Source: JAVBLT01 sp031553315
GTDB taxonomy: Bacteria; Verrucomicrobiota; Kiritimatiellia; RFP12; DVOR01
NCBI GenBank assembly: GCA_031553315.1
Contig: JAVBLT010000049.1
Location: forward strand, 1 to 27,716
Direction of reading: 5' to 3'
Length of the DNA: 27,716 nt
Below are positions 15,999 through 23,181 of the stretch, piece by piece. The notes beneath the pieces were generated by a model. The model was not told the DNA's origin, ran no database searches, and was given only the letters and a program-made list of their open reading frames with translations. The stretch's first letter is position 1. Every line of letters begins with the position of its first letter. The translations under genes were made by a program, and so were the position numbers.

Positions 15999-17105
15999 AT
16001 GGCTAAGATTGATTTTGGCGGCGTGGTCGAAGTGATCACCACGCGTGGCGAATTTCCCCTGAAAAAGGCGCAGGAAGCGCTTAAAGACGAAGTGATCGCC
16101 GTGATCGGCTACGGCGTGCAGGGCCCGGCCCAGGCGCTCAATATGCGCGACAACGGCCTCAACGTCATCGTCGGCCAGCGCAAATCCGAGGCTCCCAACA
16201 GCAGCTGGAACCGCGCCGTCCGCGACGGTTTCGTGCCCGGCAAGACCCTCTTCGACCTCGAAGAAGCCACCAAACGCGGCACCATCATCATGATGCTCAC
16301 GAGCGACGCCTCCCTCAAAGCCGTCTGGAAAAAAATCAAGAAACACGTCACCCCCGGCAAAGGCCTCTACTTCTCCCACGGCTTCGGCTTCGTGTACAAC
16401 GACCTCACGAAAATCGAAGCCCCCGAAGGCGTCGACGTTTTCCTCGTGGCCCCCAAAGGCTCCGGCACCTCCGTCCGCCGCAACTTCCTCAACGGCGTGG
16501 GCATCAACTCCAGCTACGCCGTCGCCGTCGACGCGACCGGGCGCGCCCTTGAGCGCACCCTCGCCGTAGGCATCGGCGTGGGCTCGGGCTACCTCTTCCC
16601 CACCACCTTCGAAAACGAAGTGACCTCCGACCTCGTGGGCGAGCGCGGCGTGCTGATGGGCTGCCTCCAGGGCGTCATGGCCGCGCAGTACGACGTGCTC
16701 CGCGCCAACGGCCACTCCCCCTCCGAAGCCTTCAACGAAACCGTGGAAGAGCTCACCCAGAGCCTCATCCGCCTGGTCGACGAAAAGGGCATGGACTGGA
16801 TGTACGCCAACTGCTCCGCCACCGCCCAGCGCGGCGCGCTCGACTGGGCCCCCAAGTTCAAAAAAGCCACCCTCCCCGTCTTCAAAGCCCTCTACAAGGC
16901 CGTGAAGACCAAGAAAGAAGCCAAGCGCGTGATCCGCGCCTGCGGCGGCCCCGACTATAAGGAGAAGCTCGACGCGGAGCTCAAGGAAATCCGCGATTCC
17001 GAGCTCTGGCGCGCCGGCGCCGCCGTCCGCTCCCTCCGCCCCAACGAAGGCGCGAAGGCCAACGCCGCCAGCGCCGACGGCGTCTGCGGCCGCGGCTCAA
17101 ACTGA
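15999..17105 (+). CDS. ilvC: Ketol-acid reductoisomerase
   Basis: This 368-residue enzyme converts acetolactate or acetohydroxybutyrate to the dihydroxy acids in isoleucine, valine and leucine synthesis, using NADPH or NADH and magnesium. The N-terminal Rossmann domain shows VIGYGVQGPAQALNMRDNG (about 35-53) and the cofactor loop VGQRKSEAPNSSW. The C-terminal catalytic part shows FENEVTSDLVGERGVLMG, with the metal-binding aspartate and glutamate, and later MDWMYANCSATAQRGALDW. It is longer than the usual ~330-residue class I enzyme and resembles the ~350-residue type of Bacteroidota and fungi. The last ~25 residues, rich in Ala/Gly/Asn, form an extra tail. It has its own promoter and terminator, and no other ilv gene is near. 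Confidence 0.96.
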   Translation: MAKIDFGGVVEVITTRGEFPLKKAQEALKDEVIAVIGYGVQGPAQALNMRDNGLNVIVGQRKSEAPNSSWNRAVRDGFVPGKTLFDLEEATKRGTIIMMLTSDASLKAVWKKIKKHVTPGKGLYFSHGFGFVYNDLTKIEAPEGVDVFLVAPKGSGTSVRRNFLNGVGINSSYAVAVDATGRALERTLAVGIGVGSGYLFPTTFENEVTSDLVGERGVLMGCLQGVMAAQYDVLRANGHSPSEAFNETVEELTQSLIRLVDEKGMDWMYANCSATAQRGALDWAPKFKKATLPVFKALYKAVKTKKEAKRVIRACGGPDYKEKLDAELKEIRDSELWRAGAAVRSLRPNEGAKANAASADGVCGRGSN

Positions 17106-17121
17106 CCGGGCAGCTCCGAAC

Positions 17122-17158
17122 AAAACGCCGCAGGGTCGCACCTGTGGCGTTTTGCTTT
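17122..17158 (+). terminator. Rho-independent terminator after ilvC
   Basis: AAAACGCCGCAGG (17122-17134) pairs with CCTGTGGCGTTTT (17141-17153) through 13 positions with one G-U pair. The loop is six bases and a T-rich tail follows. It lies 16 bases after the ilvC stop and ends 13 bases before the next gene. Confidence 0.85.
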
Positions 17159-17171
17159 GCAAGACCCCGCC

Positions 17172-18506
17172 ATGAAGCGCCTCCTCCACAACCTTCATAC
17201 CCGCTTCGGAGACCTCTGGTGGTACACCGCCCTCGTCTTCATCGCCTACCGCGTCGCCGACCTCATCAACGCCGTCATCGGCCTCTGGCTCGTCCCCCGC
17301 TACGTCAGGCCCGAAGAGCTGGGCGCCGTCCTCCCCCTCACGCAGGTCGGCCTTGCCCTGGGCGTGCCCCTGAGCATCCTCCTGCTGCCCTTCTCCAAAT
17401 ACCTCAACCGCTACGCCTCCAACGGCGAATGGGGCAAAGTGAAAAGCCTCCTGCGCGATGTGTTCCTCCTCACGGGCGCCGTCTTCATCCTCATCCTGGT
17501 TGCCGCCTGGTTCATTCTGCCCGCCGTGTTCCTGCGCATGCGCGTTGAAAACGGCAGCCTCGGTCTGCTCATCGTCGTCAGCGGCATCGTCAGCGCCCTT
17601 CTTCCCGTGTTCACCGGCGCGCTCCAGGCGCTCAAACGCTTCAAAATCATCTCCCTCAACAGCCTCGTTTCCGCGCCCCTGCGCCTCGCGACCATGCTCA
17701 TCGCCCTGCCCGTGCGCGGGCTTTCCGGCTATTTCACCGGCCAGATTGTGCCCGCCCTCTACGCCATCGGCGCCACCTGCTTCAGCCTGCGCGGCCTCTT
17801 CACCCGGAAAATCGCCTTCGAGCCCTACCTGCGGGCCGATTTCCGCCCCATGCTCCGCTACCTCGCCCCCGTAGCCGCCATGGTCAGCGCCGGCGCCCTC
17901 CAGACCGGCATCGAGACCTTCGTGATCCGCCACCGCCTGCCCGACGCCGCCTCCGCCGAATTCTACATCATCTCCCGCTTCGCCGAAATCGCCGCCTACG
18001 GCGGCGCCACCCTCATGTTCGTGCTCTTTCCCCTCGCCGCCGAGCGGCACAGCGAGCACCGCTTCACCACCCGCCTCCTGCGCCACGCCATCCTCGGCAC
18101 CGCCGCCAGCGGCCTGGGCATCGCCCTTCTCCTCGGGCTCTTCGGCGACCGCCTCCTCAGCCTCATCCCCCAGGCCGCCCCCGCCCCCGGCGCCGCCGCG
18201 CGCATGGCCCTCCTCGCCGTGATCTACACCCTGCGCACCTGCACCGGCTGCTACACCAGCTGCGAAACCGCCTGCGGCCGTTTCCGTTTCCTGCGCGGGT
18301 GGAGCGCCGTGATCCTCCTCGAAACCACCCTCCTCTACGCCCTCAACGGCTACACCTTCTTCCAAGGCATCCTCCCCGAACCGTGGATCAGCGCCATTGC
18401 CCGCTTCAACCCCGCCCGGCTCGACTTCGCCCTCGGCATGATGCTCGCCGCCTCCCTTCTCCACACCCTGCCCATCATCCCCGCCCTCCGCAGAAAAGAA
18501 AACTGA
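17172..18506 (+). CDS. Polysaccharide flippase-like membrane protein (MOP/MATE superfamily)
   Basis: This 444-residue protein has about 12 to 14 hydrophobic segments and the layout of Wzx-type lipid-linked oligosaccharide flippases. Its N-terminal segment contains LVPRYVRPEELGAVLPL, typical of 'polysaccharide biosynthesis protein' annotations. I chose the ATG at 17172; an in-frame TTG at 17157 falls inside the terminator of ilvC. No clear ribosome site precedes either. No glycosyltransferase genes are adjacent, so a specific substrate cannot be named. A drug/cation antiporter of the MATE branch is a less likely alternative. No promoter was recognised, so expression may depend on read-through of the ilvC terminator. 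Confidence 0.75.
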   Translation: MKRLLHNLHTRFGDLWWYTALVFIAYRVADLINAVIGLWLVPRYVRPEELGAVLPLTQVGLALGVPLSILLLPFSKYLNRYASNGEWGKVKSLLRDVFLLTGAVFILILVAAWFILPAVFLRMRVENGSLGLLIVVSGIVSALLPVFTGALQALKRFKIISLNSLVSAPLRLATMLIALPVRGLSGYFTGQIVPALYAIGATCFSLRGLFTRKIAFEPYLRADFRPMLRYLAPVAAMVSAGALQTGIETFVIRHRLPDAASAEFYIISRFAEIAAYGGATLMFVLFPLAAERHSEHRFTTRLLRHAILGTAASGLGIALLLGLFGDRLLSLIPQAAPAPGAAARMALLAVIYTLRTCTGCYTSCETACGRFRFLRGWSAVILLETTLLYALNGYTFFQGILPEPWISAIARFNPARLDFALGMMLAASLLHTLPIIPALRRKEN

Positions 18507-18525
18507 GCCCCCCGCCAGATTTTCA

Positions 18526-18554
18526 TTGACCCAAAACAGCGGAAAAGGTATAGT
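18526..18554 (+). promoter_or_regulatory. Promoter of the tRNA cluster
   Basis: TTGACC (18526-18531) and TATAGT (18549-18554) are separated by 17 bases. The first tRNA starts 14 bases after the -10. All three tRNA genes and possibly the next protein gene may be one transcript. Confidence 0.75.
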
Positions 18555-18568
18555 ACCACCCGTTTCGC

Positions 18569-18642
18569 GCGGGTGTAGCTCAATGGCAGAGCTCCAGCCT
18601 TCCAAGCTGGCTACGAGGGTTCGATTCCCTTCACCCGCTCCA
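18569..18642 (+). tRNA. tRNA-Gly (anticodon TCC)
   Basis: The acceptor arms GCGGGTG and CACCCGC pair perfectly. The anticodon stem CCAGC/GCTGG encloses the loop CTTCCAA with anticodon TCC, and the T arm reads GAGGGTTCGATTCCCTTC. CCA is encoded in the DNA. All arms of the cloverleaf can be drawn. Confidence 0.96.
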
Positions 18643-18653
18643 TTGATTTCCGA

Positions 18654-18740
18654 GCCGGGGTGGCGAAATGGCAGACGCAGTGGACTCAAAATCCACCGCC
18701 CTTTAAAGGCGTGGGGGTTCGACTCCCCCCCCCGGCACCA
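18654..18740 (+). tRNA. tRNA-Leu (anticodon CAA)
   Basis: The acceptor arms GCCGGGG and CCCCGGC pair. The anticodon stem GTGGA/TCCAC encloses CTCAAAA with anticodon CAA, and a long variable arm (CGCCCTTTAAAGGCGT) marks a class II tRNA. CCA is encoded. It lies 11 bases after tRNA-Gly. Confidence 0.95.
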
Positions 18741-18779
18741 CCTTGACCGCGCAAGCCCGGCGGCAAGGCATGCAAACGC

Positions 18780-18856
18780 GGGCGGTTAGCTCAGTTGGTT
18801 AGAGCTCCTGGTTTACACCCAGGTGGTCGGCGGTTCGAGTCCGTCACCGCCCACCA
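18780..18856 (+). tRNA. tRNA-Val (anticodon TAC)
   Basis: The acceptor arms GGGCGGT and ACCGCCC pair. The D arm is TAGCTCAGTTGGTTAGAGC, the anticodon stem CCTGG/CCAGG encloses TTTACAC with anticodon TAC, and the T arm holds GGTTCGAGTCC. CCA is encoded. The gene ends ten bases before the ATG of the next protein gene. Confidence 0.96.
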
Positions 18857-18866
18857 AAATGTGAAT

Positions 18867-19853
18867 ATGACACGCTTTATCGTCAAATTTCTCCTTACTG
18901 CACTGGTCCTGGGAGCCGCTGTCTGGTACGGCCTGCCCCGCGTATACACCGCCCTCAACCCAAAAGAACCCTACCGCGTCGTCATCATCGAGACCGCCTC
19001 CGCCAACGCCCAAATCGACCCCGGCCCCGAGCCCGAGCCCGAGCTCCCCACCGTCATCCAGCCCCTGCCCCCGGCCGGCACCACCCTTGACCAGGAAAAC
19101 ACCCTCCGCCACAGCGACCCCGACTACCCCGCCGTCGCCCGCAAAGGCGATCCGCCCATGTGGGGCGTCACCGGCGCCCAGACCGAAGCCCTCACCCTCA
19201 GCGGCGAAACGCTCATCCCCGTGCCCGGCGGCATCCCCGTTGCAATCTTCACCGAAAAAACCATCGGCGAAACCCGCTACATGATCAGCCGGTTTCTCAC
19301 CCCCCCCAGCGGCGCCCCCGGCGGCAAAATCCTCATTCCCCGCGCCGCCCTCGCCGTCTACACCGGCGACCACACCCGCCTCAATGCCCACGACATGCAG
19401 CGCCTCACCCGCTTCTTCACCCTCACCGCCCTCATCAACCAGCGCGCCACCGAGCTCCAGCAAGCCCTCAACAACCAAAACCCCCACGCCGCCGCCTACG
19501 CCGCCCTTTACGACGACTATCAAAAACTCATCGCCGACCAGAAACGCCTCGCCGAAGCCCGCAAACAGGCCAGCGGCTCCATCATGGTCAGAATCGAAGA
19601 CAAACTCCGCGAGCTCAACGCCCGCGCCCGCGTGCTTCAAAGCGAGCTCAAAACCGCCCAGGAGCACTACAAAACCTGGATCAAGACCCATCCCCGCCCG
19701 ACCCCCGGCGCCAGCTGGGCGGGCGACAGCGAAATCGCCGCCATGATCCGCGAATGGCAGAGCCAAAACATCGGAATCGAACGCCTTACCGCCGTCTCCA
19801 TCGCCACCCTTTACCTTGAGCGCCGCGTACCCGCCCAACAGTCAGGATTTTAG
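18867..19853 (+). CDS. Membrane-anchored coiled-coil protein of unknown function
   Basis: I do not recognise this 328-residue protein. It has an N-terminal membrane anchor or signal segment (FIVKFLLTALVLGAAVWYGL, about 4-23), then a Pro/Glu-rich linker (PGPEPEPELP). A small beta domain (about 105-170) may be SH3-like, with TLIPVPGGIPVAIF and GKILIPRAALAVY. A charged helical region (about 180-285) follows, predicted by eye to be coiled coil (LRELNARARVLQSELKTAQEHY). The C-terminal part contains GDSEIAAMIREWQSQN. It should sit outside the cytoplasm. The start is ten bases behind the tRNA-Val CCA end, with no ribosome site except sequence within the tRNA. A GTG at 18861 is another in-frame start. 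It may be expressed from the tRNA promoter. Confidence 0.7.
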   Translation: MTRFIVKFLLTALVLGAAVWYGLPRVYTALNPKEPYRVVIIETASANAQIDPGPEPEPELPTVIQPLPPAGTTLDQENTLRHSDPDYPAVARKGDPPMWGVTGAQTEALTLSGETLIPVPGGIPVAIFTEKTIGETRYMISRFLTPPSGAPGGKILIPRAALAVYTGDHTRLNAHDMQRLTRFFTLTALINQRATELQQALNNQNPHAAAYAALYDDYQKLIADQKRLAEARKQASGSIMVRIEDKLRELNARARVLQSELKTAQEHYKTWIKTHPRPTPGASWAGDSEIAAMIREWQSQNIGIERLTAVSIATLYLERRVPAQQSGF

Positions 19854-19869
19854 TGTTGAAGTGTCAAAA

Positions 19870-19896
19870 AGAGGCAGAGCCCCGCGTTCTGCCTCT
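19870..19896 (+). terminator. Possible terminator after the coiled-coil protein gene
   Basis: AGAGGCAGA (19870-19878) pairs perfectly with TCTGCCTCT (19888-19896) around a nine-base loop. A short A run precedes it and TCCTT follows. The T tract is weak, so it may be a partial terminator or an mRNA stem in the leader of the kinase gene. Confidence 0.55.
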
Positions 19897-19917
19897 TCCT
19901 TATGTAAAGAAACAAAA

Positions 19918-21069
19918 ATGAACACCCAGAAACAAAACAATGAACTCGCCTGCGTACTGATCAACCCCTACACCCTCTACAAATCACGCACAGGCGGCGT
20001 CATCGCCCGCTACCAAAGCCGCACAGGCCTGCGCCTGGCCGGCACCCGCATGCTCGAGCTCACCCCCCAGCTCGCCGAAGCCCTCGCCGCCTGCGCCACC
20101 CAAAGCGGCCTTTGCCAAGACGGCCTCCTCAGCGACTACATCCGCCGCAACTACACCCCCGGCCCCCGCCACCGCACCCTCATCCTCCTCTTCGAAGGGC
20201 CCGACGCGATCAGCCGCGTCAAAGCCGTCACCGGCACCCCCCTCCAAAGCGGCCTCGAAGGCCTCACCGTCCGCGACACCTTCGGCGACCTCGTGCGCGA
20301 CGAAACCGGCCGCATCATCCACTTCGAGCCCGCCGTCATCTGCGGCTCCACCCCCCAGAACACCGCCGCCCTCCTCGCCACCCTCGGCCCCTTCATCGAA
20401 GCCAGCTCCCCCATCATCCCCCGCACCGAAGCCCCGGAAAGCCTCCAGCGCAGCCTCGTCATCCTCAAACCCGACAACTGGAACAAACCCTCCCTCCGCG
20501 CCGGCACCATCATCGACCTGCTCTCCTCCGCCGGCCTGCGCATCATCGGCATGAAAAAATTCGCCATGAGCCCCGCCCAGGCCCAGACCTTCTACGCCCC
20601 CGTGCGTGAAGCGCTCACCAACCTCTTCCCCCGCCTCTACACCGAGCGCCTCACCCAGCTCGCCGTCGCCGAATGGGGCTTCACCCCCACCCCCGAGCAA
20701 AGCGCCCAGGCCTGCAAAGCCCTCGCCCCCGCCTTCGGCGACAGCGAGTTTAAAAAAATCATCCATTTCATGACCGGTCGCCACCCCGACAGCTGCCCGC
20801 CCGAATTCCTCGATTGCGAAGGCCTCAACGAAAGCCTCGCCATCGTCTACGAAGGCGTCGACGCCATCTCCCGCATCCGCGAGATCCTGGGCGCGACCGA
20901 CCCCGCCAAAGCCCGCCCCGGCTCCATCCGCAGCGAGTTCGGCTCCACCGTCATGATCAACGCCGCCCACGCCTCCGATTCACCCGAAAACGCACAACGG
21001 GAAATGCAGATCATCCAAACCGCCAGCGACGCGCCCTTCCGCGCCCTCATCAGGAACCACCATTCATGA
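19918..21069 (+). CDS. Nucleoside-diphosphate kinase, tandem two-domain form
   Basis: This 383-residue protein contains two NDK-like domains in tandem. NDKs transfer phosphate from ATP to other nucleoside diphosphates through a histidine phosphate. The second domain (about 178-370) keeps the start motif SLVILKPDNW (179-188), the GATDPAKARPGSIRSEFG segment, and the active site NAAHASDSPENA with His351. It carries an insertion of some 50 residues after the first helices. The first domain (about 9-160) has the same framework, including LFEGPDAISRVKAVTGTPL and LTVRDTFGDLV, but the active-site motif reads AVICGST, with Cys142 in place of the histidine. The first domain is therefore probably structural or regulatory. 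The start at 19918 is preceded only by a weak AAAGAAA. The stop overlaps the next gene (ATGA), so the two are co-translated. Confidence 0.87.
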   Translation: MNTQKQNNELACVLINPYTLYKSRTGGVIARYQSRTGLRLAGTRMLELTPQLAEALAACATQSGLCQDGLLSDYIRRNYTPGPRHRTLILLFEGPDAISRVKAVTGTPLQSGLEGLTVRDTFGDLVRDETGRIIHFEPAVICGSTPQNTAALLATLGPFIEASSPIIPRTEAPESLQRSLVILKPDNWNKPSLRAGTIIDLLSSAGLRIIGMKKFAMSPAQAQTFYAPVREALTNLFPRLYTERLTQLAVAEWGFTPTPEQSAQACKALAPAFGDSEFKKIIHFMTGRHPDSCPPEFLDCEGLNESLAIVYEGVDAISRIREILGATDPAKARPGSIRSEFGSTVMINAAHASDSPENAQREMQIIQTASDAPFRALIRNHHS

Positions 21070-22235
21070 AACCCTTCAACACCGCCATCACCGCCATCCA
21101 GCCATCCGCCACCCTCGCCATCTCCGCCGAAGCCGCCCGCATGAAAAAGCAAGGCATCAAAATCTGCGCCTTCGCCGCCGGCGAACCCGATTTCGACACC
21201 CCCCAGGTCATCAAGACCGCCTGTGAAAAAGCCCTCGAAGCCGGCCAGACCAAATACACCGGCGCCTCCGGCCTCACCGAGCTCCTCCAGGCCATCTCCG
21301 ACAAACTCCGCGAAGAGAACCACATCGCCTACGAGCCCTCCCAGATCGTCGTCAGCAACGGCGGCAAGCACGCCCTCGCCCTCGTCTTCCAAACCCTCAT
21401 CAAACCCGGCGACGAAGTCATCGTCCCCTCCCCCTACTGGCTCAGCTACCCCGAAATGATCCACGTCGCCGGCGGCAAAACCGTCATCGTCACCACCACC
21501 GTCGCCGACAGCTTCAAAATGACCCCCGCCATGCTTGAAGCCGCCATCACCCCCAAAACCGTCGCCGTCGTCATCAACAGCCCCTCCAACCCCACCGGCA
21601 TGATGTACTCCCCCGCCGAGCTCCGCGCGCTGGGCGACGTCGCCATCCGCCACGGCATCGCCATCATTTCCGACGAAATCTACGAAAAAATGGTCTACAC
21701 CGGCACCTTCGCCTCCATGGCCTCCTTCTCCCCCGCCCACTACGACCACACCATCACCGTCAACGGCTTCAGCAAAACCTTCTCCATGACCGGCTGGCGC
21801 CTGGGCTACACCGCCGGCCCCAAGCCCTTCATGCAAGCCCTCGCCGCCCTCCAAAGCCACTGCGCCAGCGCCCCCAACACCTTCGCCCAGTGGGGCGCCG
21901 TCGAAGCCCTCCACAAAGCCGGGCCCGCCGTCGATGAAATGATCCAGGCCTTCCAAAAGCGCCGCGACCGCATCTACGAGCTCATGTCGGCCATTCCCGG
22001 CGTGGTGTGCCCCAAGCCCGAAGGCGCCTTCTACATCTTCCCCAACATCCAATCCTTCGGCCTCACCTCCATGGAATTCGCAAGCCGCCTCCTGACCGGG
22101 CAGCACGTCGCCGTCGTCCCCGGCATCGCATTTGGCAACGACAACTGCATCCGCCTCAGCTACGCCTGCTCCATGGCCAACATCGAAGAAGGCATGGCCC
22201 GCCTCGCCGCCTTCTGCGCCTCCCTCCGGAAGTAA
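21066..22235 (+). CDS. aspC: Pyridoxal-phosphate aminotransferase, aspartate type (class I)
   Basis: This 389-residue enzyme has the class I aminotransferase layout, close to the aspartate aminotransferase Ib group. Visible landmarks are the N-terminal GEPDFDTP (39-46), KYTGASGLTELL (63-74), NSPSNPTG (171-178), ISDEIYEKMVY with the cofactor-ring aspartate (201-211), and the PLP lysine in GFSKTFSMTGWRLGY (Lys237). The substrate-binding arginine lies in the late CIRLSYA segment. The start overlaps the stop of the kinase gene by four bases. The likely reaction is aspartate plus 2-oxoglutarate to oxaloacetate plus glutamate, though related enzymes accept prephenate or other amino acids, so the symbol is provisional. 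Linkage to the NDK seems operonic rather than metabolic. A strong terminator follows. Confidence 0.9.
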   Translation: MKPFNTAITAIQPSATLAISAEAARMKKQGIKICAFAAGEPDFDTPQVIKTACEKALEAGQTKYTGASGLTELLQAISDKLREENHIAYEPSQIVVSNGGKHALALVFQTLIKPGDEVIVPSPYWLSYPEMIHVAGGKTVIVTTTVADSFKMTPAMLEAAITPKTVAVVINSPSNPTGMMYSPAELRALGDVAIRHGIAIISDEIYEKMVYTGTFASMASFSPAHYDHTITVNGFSKTFSMTGWRLGYTAGPKPFMQALAALQSHCASAPNTFAQWGAVEALHKAGPAVDEMIQAFQKRRDRIYELMSAIPGVVCPKPEGAFYIFPNIQSFGLTSMEFASRLLTGQHVAVVPGIAFGNDNCIRLSYACSMANIEEGMARLAAFCASLRK

Positions 22236-22257
22236 CCCGCCTTCATCTTCACACCAT

Positions 22258-22305
22258 GCGACCTCCCCCCGCGCCCACGCGCGGCGGGAGGTCGCTTTCA
22301 TTTCG
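22258..22305 (+). terminator. Strong Rho-independent terminator after the aminotransferase gene
   Basis: GCGACCTCCC (22258-22267) pairs with GGGAGGTCGC (22286-22295), and an inner CCGCGC/GCGCGG extends the stem to 16 pairs with one C-C mismatch and a four-base loop. TTTCATTT follows. It starts 22 bases after the stop codon. Confidence 0.9.
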
Positions 22306-22529
22306 CACGCCTGCGTATTCCCGATCACGTTCCACCGCGAAACCGGTCGCCGAACGTCCTCTATTTCCCTTGACTTCCCCTCAACCTGCATACTTCAAAA
22401 TACACCTCTTTCCGGCCTTTCCAAAAAAAACTGGCGGCAAAAAAAAACCTCTTTAAACTGGATAAAAGAAAGCCCGGAAAATTTCAATAGCGTTGTGCGG
22501 AGCATATTCGGGAAGAGGAAAAAAAAATA
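22306..22529 (+). other. AT-rich leader region of the surface-protein array
   Basis: No gene is seen here. Base composition is more AT-rich than the flanks, with A runs near 22424-22431 and 22440-22447. A TTGACT at 22370-22375 could be a -35 element, but no convincing -10 lies at the right distance. A GAGG (22515-22518) before the ATG at 22530 is the ribosome site of the next gene. The promoter of the array probably lies here but cannot be fixed. Confidence 0.4.
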
Positions 22530-23171
22530 ATGAAAAGCGTGATGAGTTTCAGTGTTTATGTCTATCGGGCGGCGACCGGCCTCCTGGCCGGTTCCATCAA
22601 CCTCAATTTCACCCCCGATGCCAATAAAGGCAACATTCTCGCCGGCACCAGCACCGGCCGCAACCCCCTCGTCTGGACCCTCGAAGGCAGCGACAACGCG
22701 ACCGACTGGGTCCTCCTCGACCACCAGGCCCTCACCCATGCCGAAATCGCCGCCTGGAACAGCGCGGGCAGCTCCGGCACCAACGGCGCCGCCCCCGGCC
22801 CCAACCAGGCCCGCTCCTTCCCGCAAACCGCCAACCCCATTCTCACCGTAAAGGCCGGCGCCACCCTCGGCGGCGCCGGCAGCGTGGCTCACACCCTCGC
22901 CCTTGCCGACGGCGCCACCCTCCTCAAAACAGGCGCCCCCGCCGATGGCCTCACCGTGGCCGGAGACATCACTCTCCCCGAAAGCGGCGCCGTGACCATC
23001 GCCCTCCCCATCGAAGCCCACACCCTCGCCAAACAGGTCATCCTCAAAGGCCAAGCCGTCAAAGGCCTCAAAACCGACCGCTTCACCGTACCTGAAGGCT
23101 ATCTCGCCGACACCGATGCCACCTGCCTTTTCATCCGCAAGCGAGCAGGCATCCTCGTTGCCATCCGCTAG
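22530..23171 (+). CDS. Short secreted-type protein, apparent deletion derivative of the adjacent large surface protein
   Basis: This 213-residue protein begins with a hydrophobic head and AGSINLNF, which matches the mature start AGSISINF/AGSISMNF of the two downstream proteins. From ILAGTSTGRNP (about residue 36) onward it instead matches the last ~190 residues of the 1276-residue protein: GRNP..WTLEGS, GPNQAR.FP, GATL.G.G..AHTLAL, LDRF-like KTDRFTVPEGY, and a short basic tail IRKRAGILVAIR. It thus looks like head joined to tail with the middle lost, at a shared AGT stretch. It retains only the second half of an F5/8-type-C-like domain. The signal sequence is less typical than those of its neighbours. 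The stop is followed at once by the ribosome site of the next gene, so both are probably one transcript. It could be a functional small form or a decaying copy. Confidence 0.72.
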   Translation: MKSVMSFSVYVYRAATGLLAGSINLNFTPDANKGNILAGTSTGRNPLVWTLEGSDNATDWVLLDHQALTHAEIAAWNSAGSSGTNGAAPGPNQARSFPQTANPILTVKAGATLGGAGSVAHTLALADGATLLKTGAPADGLTVAGDITLPESGAVTIALPIEAHTLAKQVILKGQAVKGLKTDRFTVPEGYLADTDATCLFIRKRAGILVAIR

Positions 23172-23181
23172 GAGAACACCC

